DNA of 43,981 nucleotides from the NCBI GenBank assembly GCA_026260175.1, contig JAKCWW010004004.1:1-43981 (forward strand), written 5' to 3'. Origin of the DNA: Reticulitermes lucifugus (lineage: Eukaryota; Arthropoda; Insecta; Blattodea; Rhinotermitidae). The notes beneath the pieces are model-generated. The model ran no database searches. It had not been told where the DNA came from and was given only the letters and a program-made list of their open reading frames with translations. Position numbers and translations under genes: made by a program. Shown piece after piece: positions 24,986 through 35,876 of this stretch (the stretch's first letter is position 1; the number at the start of each line of letters is the position of its first letter).

Positions 24986-27900
24986 CGTGGTATTTAATAC
25001 GTAAATTTAATTGTTAGTAAATCATCAGAACACGTGTCACGGGAAACTTAGCTTATTCACATTTTTTTGCCGAAATACTGGCTAGAAATCAGCATATATC
25101 CTGAAGGTCCTGCGATCGACAATATCGACACAAGTTTTTCTAATTTTTCTTTCGCCTTTAAGCAAATCCTGAAATGGGTCCTAAGTTGCAAGTTATAATT
25201 CCAAGTATTTTGTAATAACTCTTGTAACACAATGTCATAATAATCATTAATATTGTATGTGATATACACATGTACGAGTATATACATTACTTGTAAATGT
25301 ATGACCCTGGCGTAAGCAGTTAAATACGACGTATTAACCGTTTCTTATCATTTTAAAACTGTAACTATTGTATGACTTTCTCTATTTTCACCTATCTCTT
25401 CAATTCAGCTATGTCAATTTCTCGTCTTAACCTAAATTGCATGGTCTAAAATATCTCTCCTTATGCTTTTATATGATGCCTGACGAAGGCGGTCCGCTTA
25501 AACACTTAGGATCTTGAATTAATAAACCTTTTTTTAATAGTGTAGTCCGTTGGTATTTCTTGCAATAATCTTAATATGCTACTTCACATTTCTCATGCAG
25601 CCTTCCAAAATTCCAATTCATCAGAATTAATTTTCTTACACTAAAGGCCACAACCCTTTTCCCAAGCTATGCATTTTTTAGCATTAAAGAGAAAATCAGA
25701 ATCCCGCAACCCTTATTTTAAGCCACTGCTCTTCATCTTTTTAAAACCTTCACGCTACTCTTATCAGAAGGAAAAGCGGGAAAGGTCTGGGAAACTTCCT
25801 ACAGTGTGATGCTCTTTATCTCCCCCTTCCCCCACGAAATATAGTGTCACCCTTCTTCCTTCACTTTCCATTTCTTCTACTCTTCTATCAATCTTAAGTT
25901 CCTCTGTATACGTCTATTCTGTTTGCAAATGTCTAATGATCGTTACACACATGGAATGTGGTTAATGATAAGCACAATTATCTGGTTACATACTGCCATA
26001 CTAATTTGAATAAATGGAATGATAATCTTGATATAGACCTGCAATGTATTCATGATGTCAGGAAGAATAAATACATAAACTCAGTCACTAACACCTGGTC
26101 CAAAGTTATTCTCTATATGTTTAGATTACTATAATATTTCTGTAAAGAAATAAATTATAAAGTATTTATGGATTTCTGGTAAAAGTATTCCAAGTAAGAA
26201 ATGTATCTTAAAGTTGATATTCAGAGTTCCACAATAGTGGAAGGAATTTAATATCATACATAGGCCTACATAAAAGTACAGGATATAACTGACTAGTAAT
26301 GCATCAAGGAAGATCACAGCAACACATATAAACTATTACCCATAACCGTTCCCTTTAAGGTTAATTCCCTACGTAGACACAATTACTGGGAGACGCCAGT
26401 GTAAATTTCAAATTACAATGTTTAATGACAATATTCACATACTATTCATTCTTTAGGCGTGCTTAATGTTGAAAGTACATACAAGTTTCTTGCACGACAG
26501 AAGAATTGTTTATCAGGACATACGTACGGTCTACTCTACAAGTCTCACCGAATTCGACATATCCATAACAAAGTGTTTAAACAGAACCTATAGAAAAGAC
26601 CTTGTATGTAAACATTTGTCCGCGTCATTTCCTTTTCCAGGAGATGCGCTGTCTTCAGTGCCTTTCAGCCACTAAAAAGTGCATATCACTAGAAAGGAAC
26701 TGGAAACGAAAGTTCATCGGGTTCTAGTCTATATGACGGTCGTTGGTTTCGCGGATAAATACAAAACTTATAAAAACAGTGGAAGTATTAGAGTGAAGTG
26801 CGGATAGCCGTAGACTAGGGAAATGTTCACGTCTTTTCAGTAGAAAACAGTCATTGCATAAAGTACATAATAAATGCTTTAAAATGTAATAAATTTCAAC
26901 ACTAATACAGCAAAACGTCACTCAAGAACAAATTAAGAGCCGATTACGTTACTGGAATGTTTGCTGCCACACAATACACAAGTTCTAGGTTTCCTATCTG
27001 CTATTTGACTTGCAGACATTAGACAATAAAAACTGTAACTCTACTGTCATTTTACGATGGATGTGCGACTTGGTCTCCGCGCCTCAAAGGAAAGGACAAG
27101 ATGTAGATTTCTCGTAACAAACTTCTAGGAAAACATTTAGATCTAAGACGGAAGAACTGTTAAAAAAACAAAAAAACGCAAAAAGAAAAGCAACACGAGT
27201 TTACTCTTCAGCACGTTCTATCGAATTTACTAAATCGAGGACACCGAGGTATAGTACAGGAGAGGAAAAGAAGAACTGCGTGCAAGACTTTAATTGAAAC
27301 CAGCCGTGACGGAGAGATGATTCGTTATACGTAGGTGAATGTATTAAATGGATGAGGACAAGGAATTCTACGATTGCATTAATGAAACAAACTAGTTCAT
27401 TAAATAAAGGTAGATTTTACCAGATGTATTACTGTAAGCTGCTGGTAGCATTCTGTTCCCTGAGCTGTAACGGGACCGAAAAGTGTAAAAGTTATTTCCT
27501 ATGATGAATATAGTCTCTAATCCAAAACCGATTCATAGAGCTTATGCAAAGTACAAAGAAAGCATTTACATTTATTTATTCCCTTACTTGTAGGCTATTT
27601 GGCTTCTATAGGTTGAACTGTGTCTTTCCCAGCGTGTTGCCTATAGTCGCTTGTGTAGTTACTGGGAGCGAGAACACGCCACAAGACAACGGAAGTGTTA
27701 GACAAAACGTCAAACGACATCTGACCACAATTTTATTGAATTAAATAACCTTAATTTTTAAAAAATGCGTTGATGGCTAAATTACTAAATAAATTTAAAA
27801 CATTTAAAGTGATGTCGTCCATTAAAAGGGTGACATTTTAAGTTAGACAAAAATCTGTGGGATGGGTTGATTAATGATTTGCGTTGCTTGCAGCAGGCTC

Positions 27901-28235
27901 TAGGATAAAGAAGTCACTTCATCCTTTATAAAAAGTACTTCAAGGCACCGGCTCCTGTCCACTTAGCAGTTCATACCCTCGCGCAATACAGAGACTGTAA
28001 AAACTTCCGCGGTGTCATCACAAAGATTTCCCAGCTTGACGAGTTGTGGACAGCGGACAGCTATGCACACGCAACGAAAGTCAACATTGTAAATTCAACA
28101 GTTTAGTTTCCGACTGACACCGCGGATGACCAAATAAAGAAGCTGAAAAGGAAATAAAGAGTCCTCTACTGGTCACACTCGTCACAAACATCCTAGGGTA
28201 AATATTCCAATTTATTAAAAAACCACAAATTTTTA
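24986..28235. other. Unassigned AT-rich DNA
   Basis: No gene was recognised. One weak hammerhead-like motif (25480) is listed separately. A short A-rich patch lies at about 27160-27190. Confidence 0.55.
25480..25512 (+). ncRNA. Hammerhead-like motif, copy 4 (decayed)
   Basis: CTGACGA (25480-25486) fits CUGANGA. AGGCGG and CCGCTT can pair as a tight stem II, then TAAAC (25499-25503) stands where GAAAC is expected, followed by ACTTAGGATC. G12 is lost and no GUH triplet is clear, so this is at best a dead relative. It is included because the order of parts matches the other copies. Confidence 0.35.
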
Positions 28236-28582
28236 TAATTTGTATCTGTTTTCCAAACATTCCAGACCGGTTCTGGGGCCCACCTAGTCTCCTATTCAAT
28301 AGATAAAGGTAAAAGGTAAAGCTAACCCTATACCGTTCTGGATCGGCCCCTAGAGTTCCAGGAGGTTGAGGCTCCCAGATTTTCAGACATTCGGCACATG
28401 AAGGTAGTAAGGTTGTCAGCCCTACGCACCGGCCGCCCTTACCCACCAGGAAATATTCCTGATCGTCATTTCTCTTAAGAGGCCGAGTCGACCCCAACCC
28501 CAGGCCCATAGTGCGGCCGGAAGGATTAAGTCAACGAGAAATTCCAGTCCTATTCAATAGGTACTGGTGGGAAAGCGGCAGT
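28236..28582 (+). mobile_element. SINE-B copy 4, split by SINE-C
   Basis: The left part (about 28236-28302) reads TTCCAGACCGGTTCTGGGGC, CCACCTAGTCTCC as in the other SINE-B copies. The right part (28561-28582, GTACTGGTGGGAAAGCGGC) continues the element, as the copy at 38116 shows (CTCCTATAAAATGGGTACCGG). The element ends early on the right and has no clear flanking duplication. It is interrupted by SINE-C at 28303-28547. Confidence 0.75.
28290..28560 (-). mobile_element. SINE-C nested in SINE-B, with 13-bp TSD
   Basis: The inserted element is 28303-28547, minus strand. TCCTATTCAATAG flanks it exactly at 28290-28302 and 28548-28560. The head includes a box-B-like GGGGTCGACTC; the body has CCTGGTGGGTAAGGGCGGCC, a CTACCTTCATGTGCCGAATG stretch and GGGGCCGATCCAGAACGG. 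It ends in TTTACCTTTTACCTTTAT. The body differs from SINE-B but the TTTACC tail is shared, suggesting that the same LINE machinery mobilised both. The 142-codon open frame over this region (28081-28509, minus) is a by-product of the SINE and is not a gene. Confidence 0.88.
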
Positions 28583-28887
28583 AAAAGACATTCTAATTGA
28601 AAGGCCTGAAACTGACCCAACCGGAAATTTTCTCCACGCTCATATTCTGATAAAATTAAACATCGAGCAATGGCACAAAACAGCCCGATCAAGAAAATGT
28701 AGTTTTAACTCGTTACTGCATAAAAGAATTACCTTTAAACTGCGTCTTTTGTCAAACTAATCCTTACTTCTACCATTCCATATTCACTTCCTGCAAGTGC
28801 CAATAAACTACACTCAGTACAAACACATGTACATGGATCAGACAACCATCTATCACCTTTAGTTTGTAGGTATGAACTCAGCCGGTG

Positions 28888-29020
28888 TTTACTAGTTGCG
28901 TCCCGCGGTCACTTTTCAGATAAGGGCTGCGTTTCAGTTGTTTCCCAGGCTACCGACGGTCAGCGTATTACTTGCGTCCCGAGGTCAGTTTTCAGGTATA
29001 AACGTTGTGTAGCAGGCTGC
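28888..29020. repeat. Imperfect tandem duplication, about 76-bp period
   Basis: TTGCGTCCCGCGGTCACTTT (from 28896) recurs as TTGCGTCCCGAGGTCAGTTT (from 28972), with further similarity on both sides (TACTAG/TATTAC; TTTCAG/TTTCAGG). There are two units only. Origin unknown. Confidence 0.7.
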
Positions 29021-30040
29021 TGAGAAAAAACCGAACGACTCTAGTGTCGAATCGGGTCCAGGGTGCCTTGGTTCGATGTCCGTCTGCGACGATGTACAGT
29101 GGGTCAAATTAAGCAAGATCTGGCCAAAATTAAAATTCTTCGCACAAAATGTACAATTGATCTGAGCCGATCCAGCTCAGTTTGTTGCATTATGGTATAG
29201 CTTCAAACTTTATTATTATTATACAAAACATTAACTGCTAATACTTGCTACTCTGAAAGTTATTAACGACTGCATAAAGTAGTGTTATGTACTTACAGAA
29301 TTGTTCATGCAGTTTAACATGTAATCTACCATTTTGAGTGCCCACCTTCGATTTTAATAAAAAGTTAGTACAGTGTGGATGATTAACCAGCTTACACATT
29401 ATGTATGTTATGTTTATAAATATACACTTTATATTCTTAGACATATATGTATATATTTATTGTTACATATTTTATACTAAACTATGAAAATATTTCGCAC
29501 AACTATTTACAGATAAATACAAAATTAAAGCACAAGGAGGTGTTTAAAATTTGGACACAAAGGAAAGGCAAGCACAGCAACATAAAGAGTGAATACGTTA
29601 AAAAGAGTGTCATAGCGACGTACAGATATTTCTGTTTTCAATTAAGAATCTAGATACCACTTGTACATTTATTTTATAAAAATTAAACCGATATTAATTA
29701 AAGAGTAATTGCTTTATTTTCAATTTTAAATGAGTTTTTATTCTCAGTTATGTTAATATAATTATTACTTTACAGTTCATTTTGGGCCTAAAGAAATTTC
29801 CCCGAGAGCATTAAGGGAAATAGAATATATCTAGTGTTGTAGTGGATATTTGAAGAGATGGATTGATGCAAGAAGAAAATAACAGTATTCTGTATCAAAG
29901 AACGCAGGATGGTTGGAGCAAGATGTCAATATATACATTAAAATTATGGCCAAAACATATGCAACAGATTACGTAATGCCATGCACTTCAGGTACACGTG
30001 GTCGTCGAAAACGTCGAAAACTTAAGACGGGTGGTTTCTG

Positions 30041-30073
30041 TATGTGTGTTTGTGTGTATGCGTGTGTGTGTCC
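30041..30073. repeat. (TG)n microsatellite
   Basis: This is a TG dinucleotide run broken by TTT, A and C changes; it ends at CCCTCGC. Confidence 0.85.
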
Positions 30074-30133
30074 CTCGCTGCTGTGAGGGTTCGCTTCCCG
30101 GTCTGTTCGGGAGGTTTGGTCGTGTCTCTGTAT

Positions 30134-30290
30134 GATACACATGAAGCAGAGACCTTGTGACGTAACTGATACGTTGCCTTAACCGTGGGGTTGACAACTC
30201 GGGGGCGCAACTGATACACATGAAGCAGACACCTTGGACGCAATTGATACGCTTTCTTGACCGCGTGACAGAACTCGTACGTCCCCGAAC
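30134..30290. repeat. Tandem repeat, about 79-bp unit with internal sub-repeat
   Basis: GATACACATGAAGCAGA begins at 30134 and again at 30213, each followed by CACCTTG-like and GACG(T/C)AA(C/T)TGATACG sequence. The word (G)CAACTGATAC also recurs within units (about 30161, 30206 and 30239), so the 79-bp unit itself looks built from shorter modules. It is a small satellite-like array. Confidence 0.75.
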
Positions 30291-31275
30291 TCAGCTGCAT
30301 TATAAAATATTATAATAATTTTAAAATCAAACTCACGCTATATCACACTAACTGTGTTTACAGGTGCCAACAAGTGGTATGGCTAATTGATTGTCAGTCA
30401 TTCTGACTAAATATATTGATTATTATACAAACAGAACTTGGCATCGATAAAGTATTAGCGTAGATTATTAAGAAGTTTAGGTTCCATTGCACAATTATGA
30501 TCAGAGTAAAGAAAAGATCGACTTAAAAGTTCCGGTATTCATATGTTCATTTAATAAGCGATTACATGTAGAATGATTTGAAACCTAGCGTGTGAACATA
30601 AAGGCACAGTAACTACCCGGGGTCTGAATGCCTTTAGGGCTTTTAATGTCCCTTTTCACAAGACACATCAAAGGTCTTAGTATATACCACATAATTTTCT
30701 CCATTCAACTGAAACTTCCTCTCGCTCAGATCCAAATATTCTCCTGAACACTTTGCTCTCAAGCAACTTCGATCTTTATTACATTACATTCTTCTCTTAG
30801 ACAAAGTTTCCTACCTTTCAAAAGGAAATACCGCATTTGTATGAGTCAAGTTTCTCAGCTTTTATAACCATATGTTAGAGGTGAGAAAATATACCTTACA
30901 AGAATCTTATCACGTTCGCAGCCGTCTTCATTCCGTCCTTGGTTTCTTTTTGTTCTGTTGCTGACACTGCATCCGCTGCTCTCTTAAATGAAAAAATTTA
31001 CAAACCAAAGAAGAATTTTATAAGCAAGTTTCTGAACATACATTTTCTGCCCCATGTGCACCTGCAGGTGTGTTAGAAAAAATATCAAAACGCAAGTGAC
31101 AAGAAATTTCAGCTGCTGTCATTAGGGACCCTTCACACAGAGCACAAATTGGACATATAGACGGAAGTTCAAAACCCGTTGTTTTTTATCTCGCTGTTGT
31201 GGAATTTAGAACATATTTTCTACATCGGCGATTTTAATTTTCCTTCGTATAGGTGCAATGTAAACACAGTTTTAC

Positions 31276-31575
31276 ATGCAGCTAAAATATAAATTCCCTG
31301 ACATTCTAAACATATTTGGGGCAATTAAAGTAAATGAAAATTGGAGAAAGCGACATAACAAGGAACTAAAGCANNNNNNNNNNNNNNNNNNNNNNNNNNN
31401 NNNNNNNNNNNNNNNNNNNNNNNNNNNNNNNNNNNNNNNNNNNNNNNNNNNNNNNNNNNNNNNNNNNNNNNNNNNNNNNNNNNNNNNNNNNNNNNNNNNN
31501 NNNNNNNNNNAAAGGGCCATTAAGGAGGCGAAGGTCCGCATTGGACTGTAGTGCCACCGAAGAAGAAGAAGACAT
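31276..31575 (+). pseudogene. LINE 3' end (C-terminus and terminal GAA run), with assembly gap
   Basis: Left of the gap the plus strand reads IFGAIKVNENWRKRHNKEL, and right of it AIKEAKVRIGL followed by a stop and a run of GAA triplets. This matches the C-terminal end of a non-LTR retrotransposon ORF whose usual form has RIFG..., W-RRYNKEL, a GHV-R-GRP-RW stretch and W-AIKEAKTRIGL. The GHV/GRP stretch would lie in the 137 unknown bases (31374-31510). The element probably belongs to the same family as the reverse transcriptase at 34005-34855 on the other strand, but the two cannot be parts of one insertion because their orientations differ. Confidence 0.65.
31374..31510. other. Assembly gap (137 N)
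   Basis: This is a run of undetermined bases inside a LINE fragment. Open frames read through it are meaningless. Confidence 0.99.
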
Positions 31576-32013
31576 TCTAAACACTCTTCTCAGTTCAGTA
31601 AATGGTAAGATAACTGTCTTCTTATATGTGACGCCCTGTAGAAGAGTAGACAAAGATAAACAAAGTCTAGAGAAAATCATCTTCACAGATAGGACTACTC
31701 TCGTGGCAATCTCATACTTCGTGTAGGATAAAATACATACATCAATACGATCTACAAGTTTACTTAAATACGTTTTTCGCTGTGGTGAAAATTTTACTAA
31801 TTACAGTACAAAACATGTGCAGTAATTATACAATTATATATAAAAATGTGTCTGAAACAAATACACATTAAAAACCTTAAACCAGAGAAGCAGGTCCTAT
31901 GGTCAGGATTTCTATCTTACTACGAAAGACACGGCACTAACTTTGTATTAACCCAACAGACGATATGTGTCGCATAGAGCAGCTTTTCGATCGAATATTT
32001 TCCCCTTTATAAA
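31576..32013. other. Unassigned DNA
   Basis: Nothing recognisable was seen between the LINE 3' end and the GIY-YIG fragment. Confidence 0.55.
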
Positions 32014-32433
32014 TCATTTGAATAAATCAATATATATTTCTCTACATTCATTCTGGAAGTAGAGAAAACTCCAAGACTGGCTCAGGTACAGGACGTCCTT
32101 CCTACTCGTAACGTTGGGATAGAGTCCGATGGCAGTCGCTTCCATGAAGATGTATCTACATGTGCAGGAGAGGATACTGGTTTTCCGGAGATGGATTCGA
32201 TGACCGGTGTTGATGTCGTGTTTGGTCACCGTTGACTCATGCGGATATATCAGACGAATGTGCCAGTAGTGCCCTTTCATCCTGGTTTCAAAGGAATGGC
32301 CAGTGTGTTCAATGTAGACCCGGTCACAATTGTAGGTAATGCTACACAGAACACAATACTGCTTACCCCACATATTCGTAGCTACCCTCCGTTCGTGGAG
32401 GCATTCTGAGCAGGCGCCGTGTCTTGATGACAA
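32014..32433 (-). pseudogene. Penelope-like element GIY-YIG endonuclease fragment
   Basis: A 139-codon open frame on the minus strand has the features of the C-terminal GIY-YIG nuclease domain of Penelope-like retroelements. A cysteine-rich entry CVLCSITYNCDRVYIEHTG (residues 27-45) corresponds to the usual C-C-C-VYIG-TG block, followed by SFETRMKGH. Later it reads KHDINTGHRI (usual EH-INTGHRI), TSILSCTCRY, EATAIGLYPN (usual REAIEI-LHPN, with the metal-binding Glu) and a final LSQSW. The G of the YIG motif is E here, which should harm catalysis. The reverse transcriptase part is not found upstream (32434-33100), so this is a fragment, although its frame is still open. Confidence 0.8.
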
Positions 32434-33110
32434 GGTAGCCCCTTAACACACTACAATCTTGATCAAACCGTGAAGAAATAATATAACGGGGACAGGTACC
32501 ATAAGGGTACTCTTACTTACAGATAAGGTAACTGTTCAAATATAACACTTGTGCACACGTAATATATTAATTTATAACTCTTCGGGACATGATAATGGTT
32601 TTATGTTTCCATTTGTTTAGCCCTATAACAAATGCAGTTGCAATAAACGTGTGCATGATTGGAAGTCATCTGCACCATGATAGAGCGATGTGTCTATTTT
32701 CCACAGAAGCCTGAGTTCACAGTGCATGTGCAAATGTGTGCATATTCAAGAGCCCAGAGATGATAATTCCTACCAGCAGCATTTGTGTCTGTGACACAGT
32801 TAGTGTATAGATTCTATGGAAATTGTTGGTCATAACAGTTTGGAATTACTCTCTTTCATAAATCACCGAAAGCACATTTCACTCATTTAACCCGGAATTT
32901 GTTAAACCTGCGATTGGTTTGACGAGCCAGTTGTTGCAGAATGTTGCTTTATGGGGAAGTGAATGTGATTTTGACACACTGTGCCGTACGCAAATTGAAA
33001 GGGGGGTAGAAGCAAAGAGAAAATGAGTAGCACAATCCTGCAGGTATGTGGTGGGTCACATATCGTTTGTGAATTAGTGTTGTTCTACGCATTTACTACT
33101 AACCCAATCC
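32434..33110. other. Unassigned DNA
   Basis: No reverse transcriptase motif was seen that would extend the Penelope-like fragment, and no gene was recognised. Confidence 0.55.
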
Positions 33111-33665
33111 CTTTCTATCTCTCCCTCTCTCTCTCTTTCTCACTCACAAATATACTCATTCCCGAACTTTCTAAACCAAATAATTCACTCACAGCCACTC
33201 TCACTAATCCACTCCCATACTTATTCTTCTCCCTAACTTATTTACTCAATTTCCTTCTCTCTAATTCTAGCTCATCCTGTCTAATAACGTCTGTCCATAA
33301 CTTTATTCTCTTAGTCTCTCACCCGTCTCTTACGACACTCTCTACCTAACTTACTTTCCCCCTCTTTGACTTTCTTTTATTCATACTTATGGTTCCTCTC
33401 ATTCGCCCACTGCGAACATAATTCCTCTCACGCACTCACCCCCTTTCTCATAGTCATCTACATTGTCTGTTTATGCCTACTCTACTTAATTCGCTCTCTT
33501 GCTTCATTCCTTCTTCTGCGTTACTTTTGCGTTCACTGCCCCTCTTTATCACTCGGTCTCTCATTCCCACAGTCACATATTTGCTCATTCTTTAACAGAA
33601 AATTCACTACACAATACACTTTTCACCCTCTCTCTGTCTTTACCTCATTTACTTACTCCATAAAA
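33111..33665. repeat. Degenerate pyrimidine-rich (CTCA/CTTA-like) satellite tract
   Basis: About 550 bases with a marked excess of C and T on the plus strand start with CTCTCTCTCTTTCTCACTCA and continue with irregular ACTCA, ACTTACT and CTCATTC words. Two plus-strand open frames (33023-33349 and 33366-33683) are rich in Leu, Ser, Phe and Thr only because of this composition and are not genes. The tract looks like an old tetra- to octanucleotide repeat that has diverged. Confidence 0.7.
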
Positions 33666-34004
33666 AAAACGTTCCTCTTATAGTTGGGCTGAATTAAACG
33701 CTACAAAACAAACAAAAATGTAAATCACAGGTCAGCTGAGAGTGATAGCCGAAATGGGGTGTCCTTGCTAGAGTGTTCTGACAAGATGGCTTACGACTTC
33801 TCGCAGCAAGAGAAATATAAAGTTACAATATGAAGTACATGACCCGGATTTGTCGGATTTTGTGTAACGAAATACTCAATGGACAACGCATGAGATTTTA
33901 AACTTTGAATATAAAGAGCCTTGGTACTTCGGGTTCATTGACAAGAGTTGTATGACGGCTACATGGCGAATTATAAATTAATTGTCTTTTATCTGTCATA
34001 ACAT
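33666..34004. other. Unassigned DNA
   Basis: No feature was recognised between the pyrimidine tract and the minus-strand LINE. Confidence 0.5.
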
Positions 34005-34855
34005 GTACTGGGTACGGTTCCTGAGATTCTCATTACCTTAGTTTTTCCGCATTCATTCCCTTGCCACTGCATCTTCCAATTCCAATTAGCCTATCAGTCA
34101 TGCCCTGTAGCATCCATTCTTCCTTAGTTAGTAGCACAAGGTCATCTGCATATTTCACAGTGCGAATTACTTGTCCTATTTTGAAGTCTCCAAACCCTTC
34201 AAGAGCTTCCTCGGTAAGACATTCGCTGAATAATTGAATAGAACCGGCAACAAACAGCAACCTCTTCTAACTTCTCTTCCAGTCTTCACACTTCTTGTCT
34301 CCCCTTTTTCCAGTCGCACTTTAACACTCTGCTCCATGTACAATTTTCTGACGAATCTTCTTTCGCGCCCATCGATTCCAGTTTCTTGTAGGATGTGCAT
34401 TAATTTGGTCCAGTTGACACCGTCAAATGCCTTCTGCCAGTCTATGAAGCAAGCACACAATTTCGTTCGTTCTGATATTATTCTCAACATCCCAACTACA
34501 TCCCTAGTTCCTTTCCTCTCCTAAATCCAAACTGATCTTCTCCAACCGCATCCTCGTTCTTCCTTTCAATCCTTCTTCTAAGTATCCTCGCTACTATCTT
34601 TGCTGTATGTGCGATGATGCTGATTGTGCGATGGTCGCTGCATTTTGTAGCTTCGGGCTTCTTCTTTAAGGCAATCATTTTAACTTCAATGAAATCCTTG
34701 GGCCACTCTCCACTTTCACACATGTTGTTGATCCGTTACGTCATTAGTCTGAAACCATCTTCTCCCAACAACTTGAGTACATCCACAGCTACATCATCAT
34801 TTCCTGTATCCTTCTTATCCCTCATCTCCTCAGTCCAGATTATGTAACGTCACAT
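34005..34855 (-). pseudogene. Non-LTR retrotransposon reverse transcriptase, frameshifted
   Basis: The minus strand encodes most of a LINE reverse transcriptase in at least three frames. From its N-terminal side: EEMRDKKDTGNDD and VDVLKLLGEDG (about 34845-34735), GEWPKDFIEVKMIALKKK, CSDHRTISIIAHTAKIVARI, GEDQFGFRRGK (to 34510), then in the next frame MLRIISERT, FIDWQKAFD (34422-34448, first catalytic Asp), RRGCC, then in the third frame EEALEGFGDFKIG, VKYADDLVLL (about 34135-34155, catalytic YADD) and NAEK. Both catalytic motifs survive but frameshifts near 34490, 34200 and 34735 make it a pseudogene. Endonuclease and 3' end are missing. The clade (Jockey, RTE or other) was not decided; it differs clearly from the Jockey-like copy at 23160. 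Confidence 0.88.
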
Positions 34856-35670
34856 ATCTGGATAAATAACGTACTGGAAAAGAACATGGAAAGAATCTGT
34901 CATGGCATAATTTGAAGTGCTAACCCAGCAGTTTCCTGGAAGTACGCAGGAAAGCCAACAAACATCTCCATCAGTATAGTGTGTTTCTCGGAACGTTCAG
35001 AATAAAAGCGTTAGTGCTTGAGCCAGCTTGTTCGGTCACATTCTTGGTTTTACGCCATTTGTTAACCTATCGACGATCGTAGAGAAAACTAAGCAGTTAT
35101 GCATATATTATCAGCAGAATATGGGTCAAATTATAATCTAAAGACAACTAATAAATCATTAGAAAATAAAGAAAAGTTAAAATACATGGGGACGAGAGCA
35201 TAAATATTACATTTACCAAGACGTTAAACGCTTATTACGATACAGCCACAGTCTGTTACTATCTTCGCATCTCATATTTAAATTCCACACAGCGTACGGA
35301 AATCCACAAAACGTGGCTTTCGTCTGGTGATGTGTGTGATATTCAAACGCTGTCTCTCAATGCACGCGAGGTACATGATGGATACTGGTGGACAGAGTTC
35401 TGTGTAGAAGTTTGGACTTATAGCGGACAAGTAACATGATGATGGAAATAATCACGTATTCAGGAGCTTCATTTGTTTCCCGGCCGACATTCGAATTTGT
35501 GATACACCTCAGATACAAGGTGGGAAATACTAACCTGTCAGTGTCAAATTTACGTCCAATGTACTAAATCCCAGGAACTCTTAGAAAATCATAACCCTAA
35601 AATTTGTCAAGCTTCTATACGCTGTGTGATAGCGGTACTGAATGAAATATAATCATTCCAGACCTGCTCT
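34856..35670. other. Unassigned DNA
   Basis: No feature was recognised. Confidence 0.55.
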
Positions 35671-35707
35671 ATTTTAGGATTTTGCGCATTTCAAAATGGT
35701 AGTTTCG

Positions 35708-35746
35708 TACCAACGTTCCGGTACACTTTATCGCTCCCATCTTCAA
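35708..35746 (-). ncRNA. Hammerhead-like motif, copy 5 (left of divergent pair)
   Basis: Minus strand: CCC-TTGAAGA (35740-35746, C3 of the core is T), a long weakly paired stem II region, GGAAC (35715-35719, one A changed to G), loop GTTG, GTA (35708-35710). The GUUG loop and GUA triplet fit the minimal stem III design. Two core changes imply inactivity. Confidence 0.5.
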
Positions 35747-35800
35747 GGGTAAATCAGTCCAAGAAGAAAGCACTGGGATTATTCTTGGAATGCTTAACCC

Positions 35801-35839
35801 TTGAAGATGGGGGAGATAGGTTGTACCGAAACATCGGCA
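35801..35839 (+). ncRNA. Hammerhead-like motif, copy 6 (right of divergent pair)
   Basis: Plus strand: CCC-TTGAAGA (35801-35807), stem II region, GAAAC (35828-35832), ATCG loop, GCA (35837-35839). GGAATG (35787-35792) and CATTCT (35849-35854) can pair over six base pairs as an outer stem I. C3 is T, as in the opposite arm, and the triplet is GCA, so activity is unlikely. Confidence 0.5.
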
Positions 35840-35876
35840 CGAAACCACCATTCTACGATGCGCAAAATCCCAAAAG

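Larger units (their letters stand above)
28583..31269. other. Unassigned DNA with two short tandem repeats
   Basis: No gene was recognised. Local duplications at 28888-29020 and 30134-30290 and a TG tract at 30041-30073 are listed separately. Confidence 0.55.
35671..35876. mobile_element. Foldback element made of two inverted hammerhead-like units
   Basis: Left arm (35671-about 35752) and right arm (about 35796-35876) are inverted copies of about 80 bases with scattered mismatches: both share GGATTTTGCGCAT at the outer end, a TTTCGT-CC block and CCCATCTTCAAGGGT at the inner end, allowing for orientation. The spacer contains TCCAAGAA and its exact complement TTCTTGGA. Each arm holds a hammerhead-like motif listed separately. 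It is probably a pair of Penelope-type terminal repeats in head-to-head orientation. Confidence 0.8.

Noticed and set aside
28081..28509. 142-codon minus-strand open frame as a gene
   Set aside because: It is made of SINE-B and SINE-C sequence; the duplication at 28290/28548 shows the insertion runs through it.
29045..29100. TTGGTTCGATGTCC as box B of a tRNA gene
   Set aside because: Upstream sequence does not fold into tRNA arms.
33023..33683. Two Leu/Ser-rich open frames resembling membrane proteins
   Set aside because: They are explained by the pyrimidine-rich repeat; no start context, signal sequence or conserved motif.
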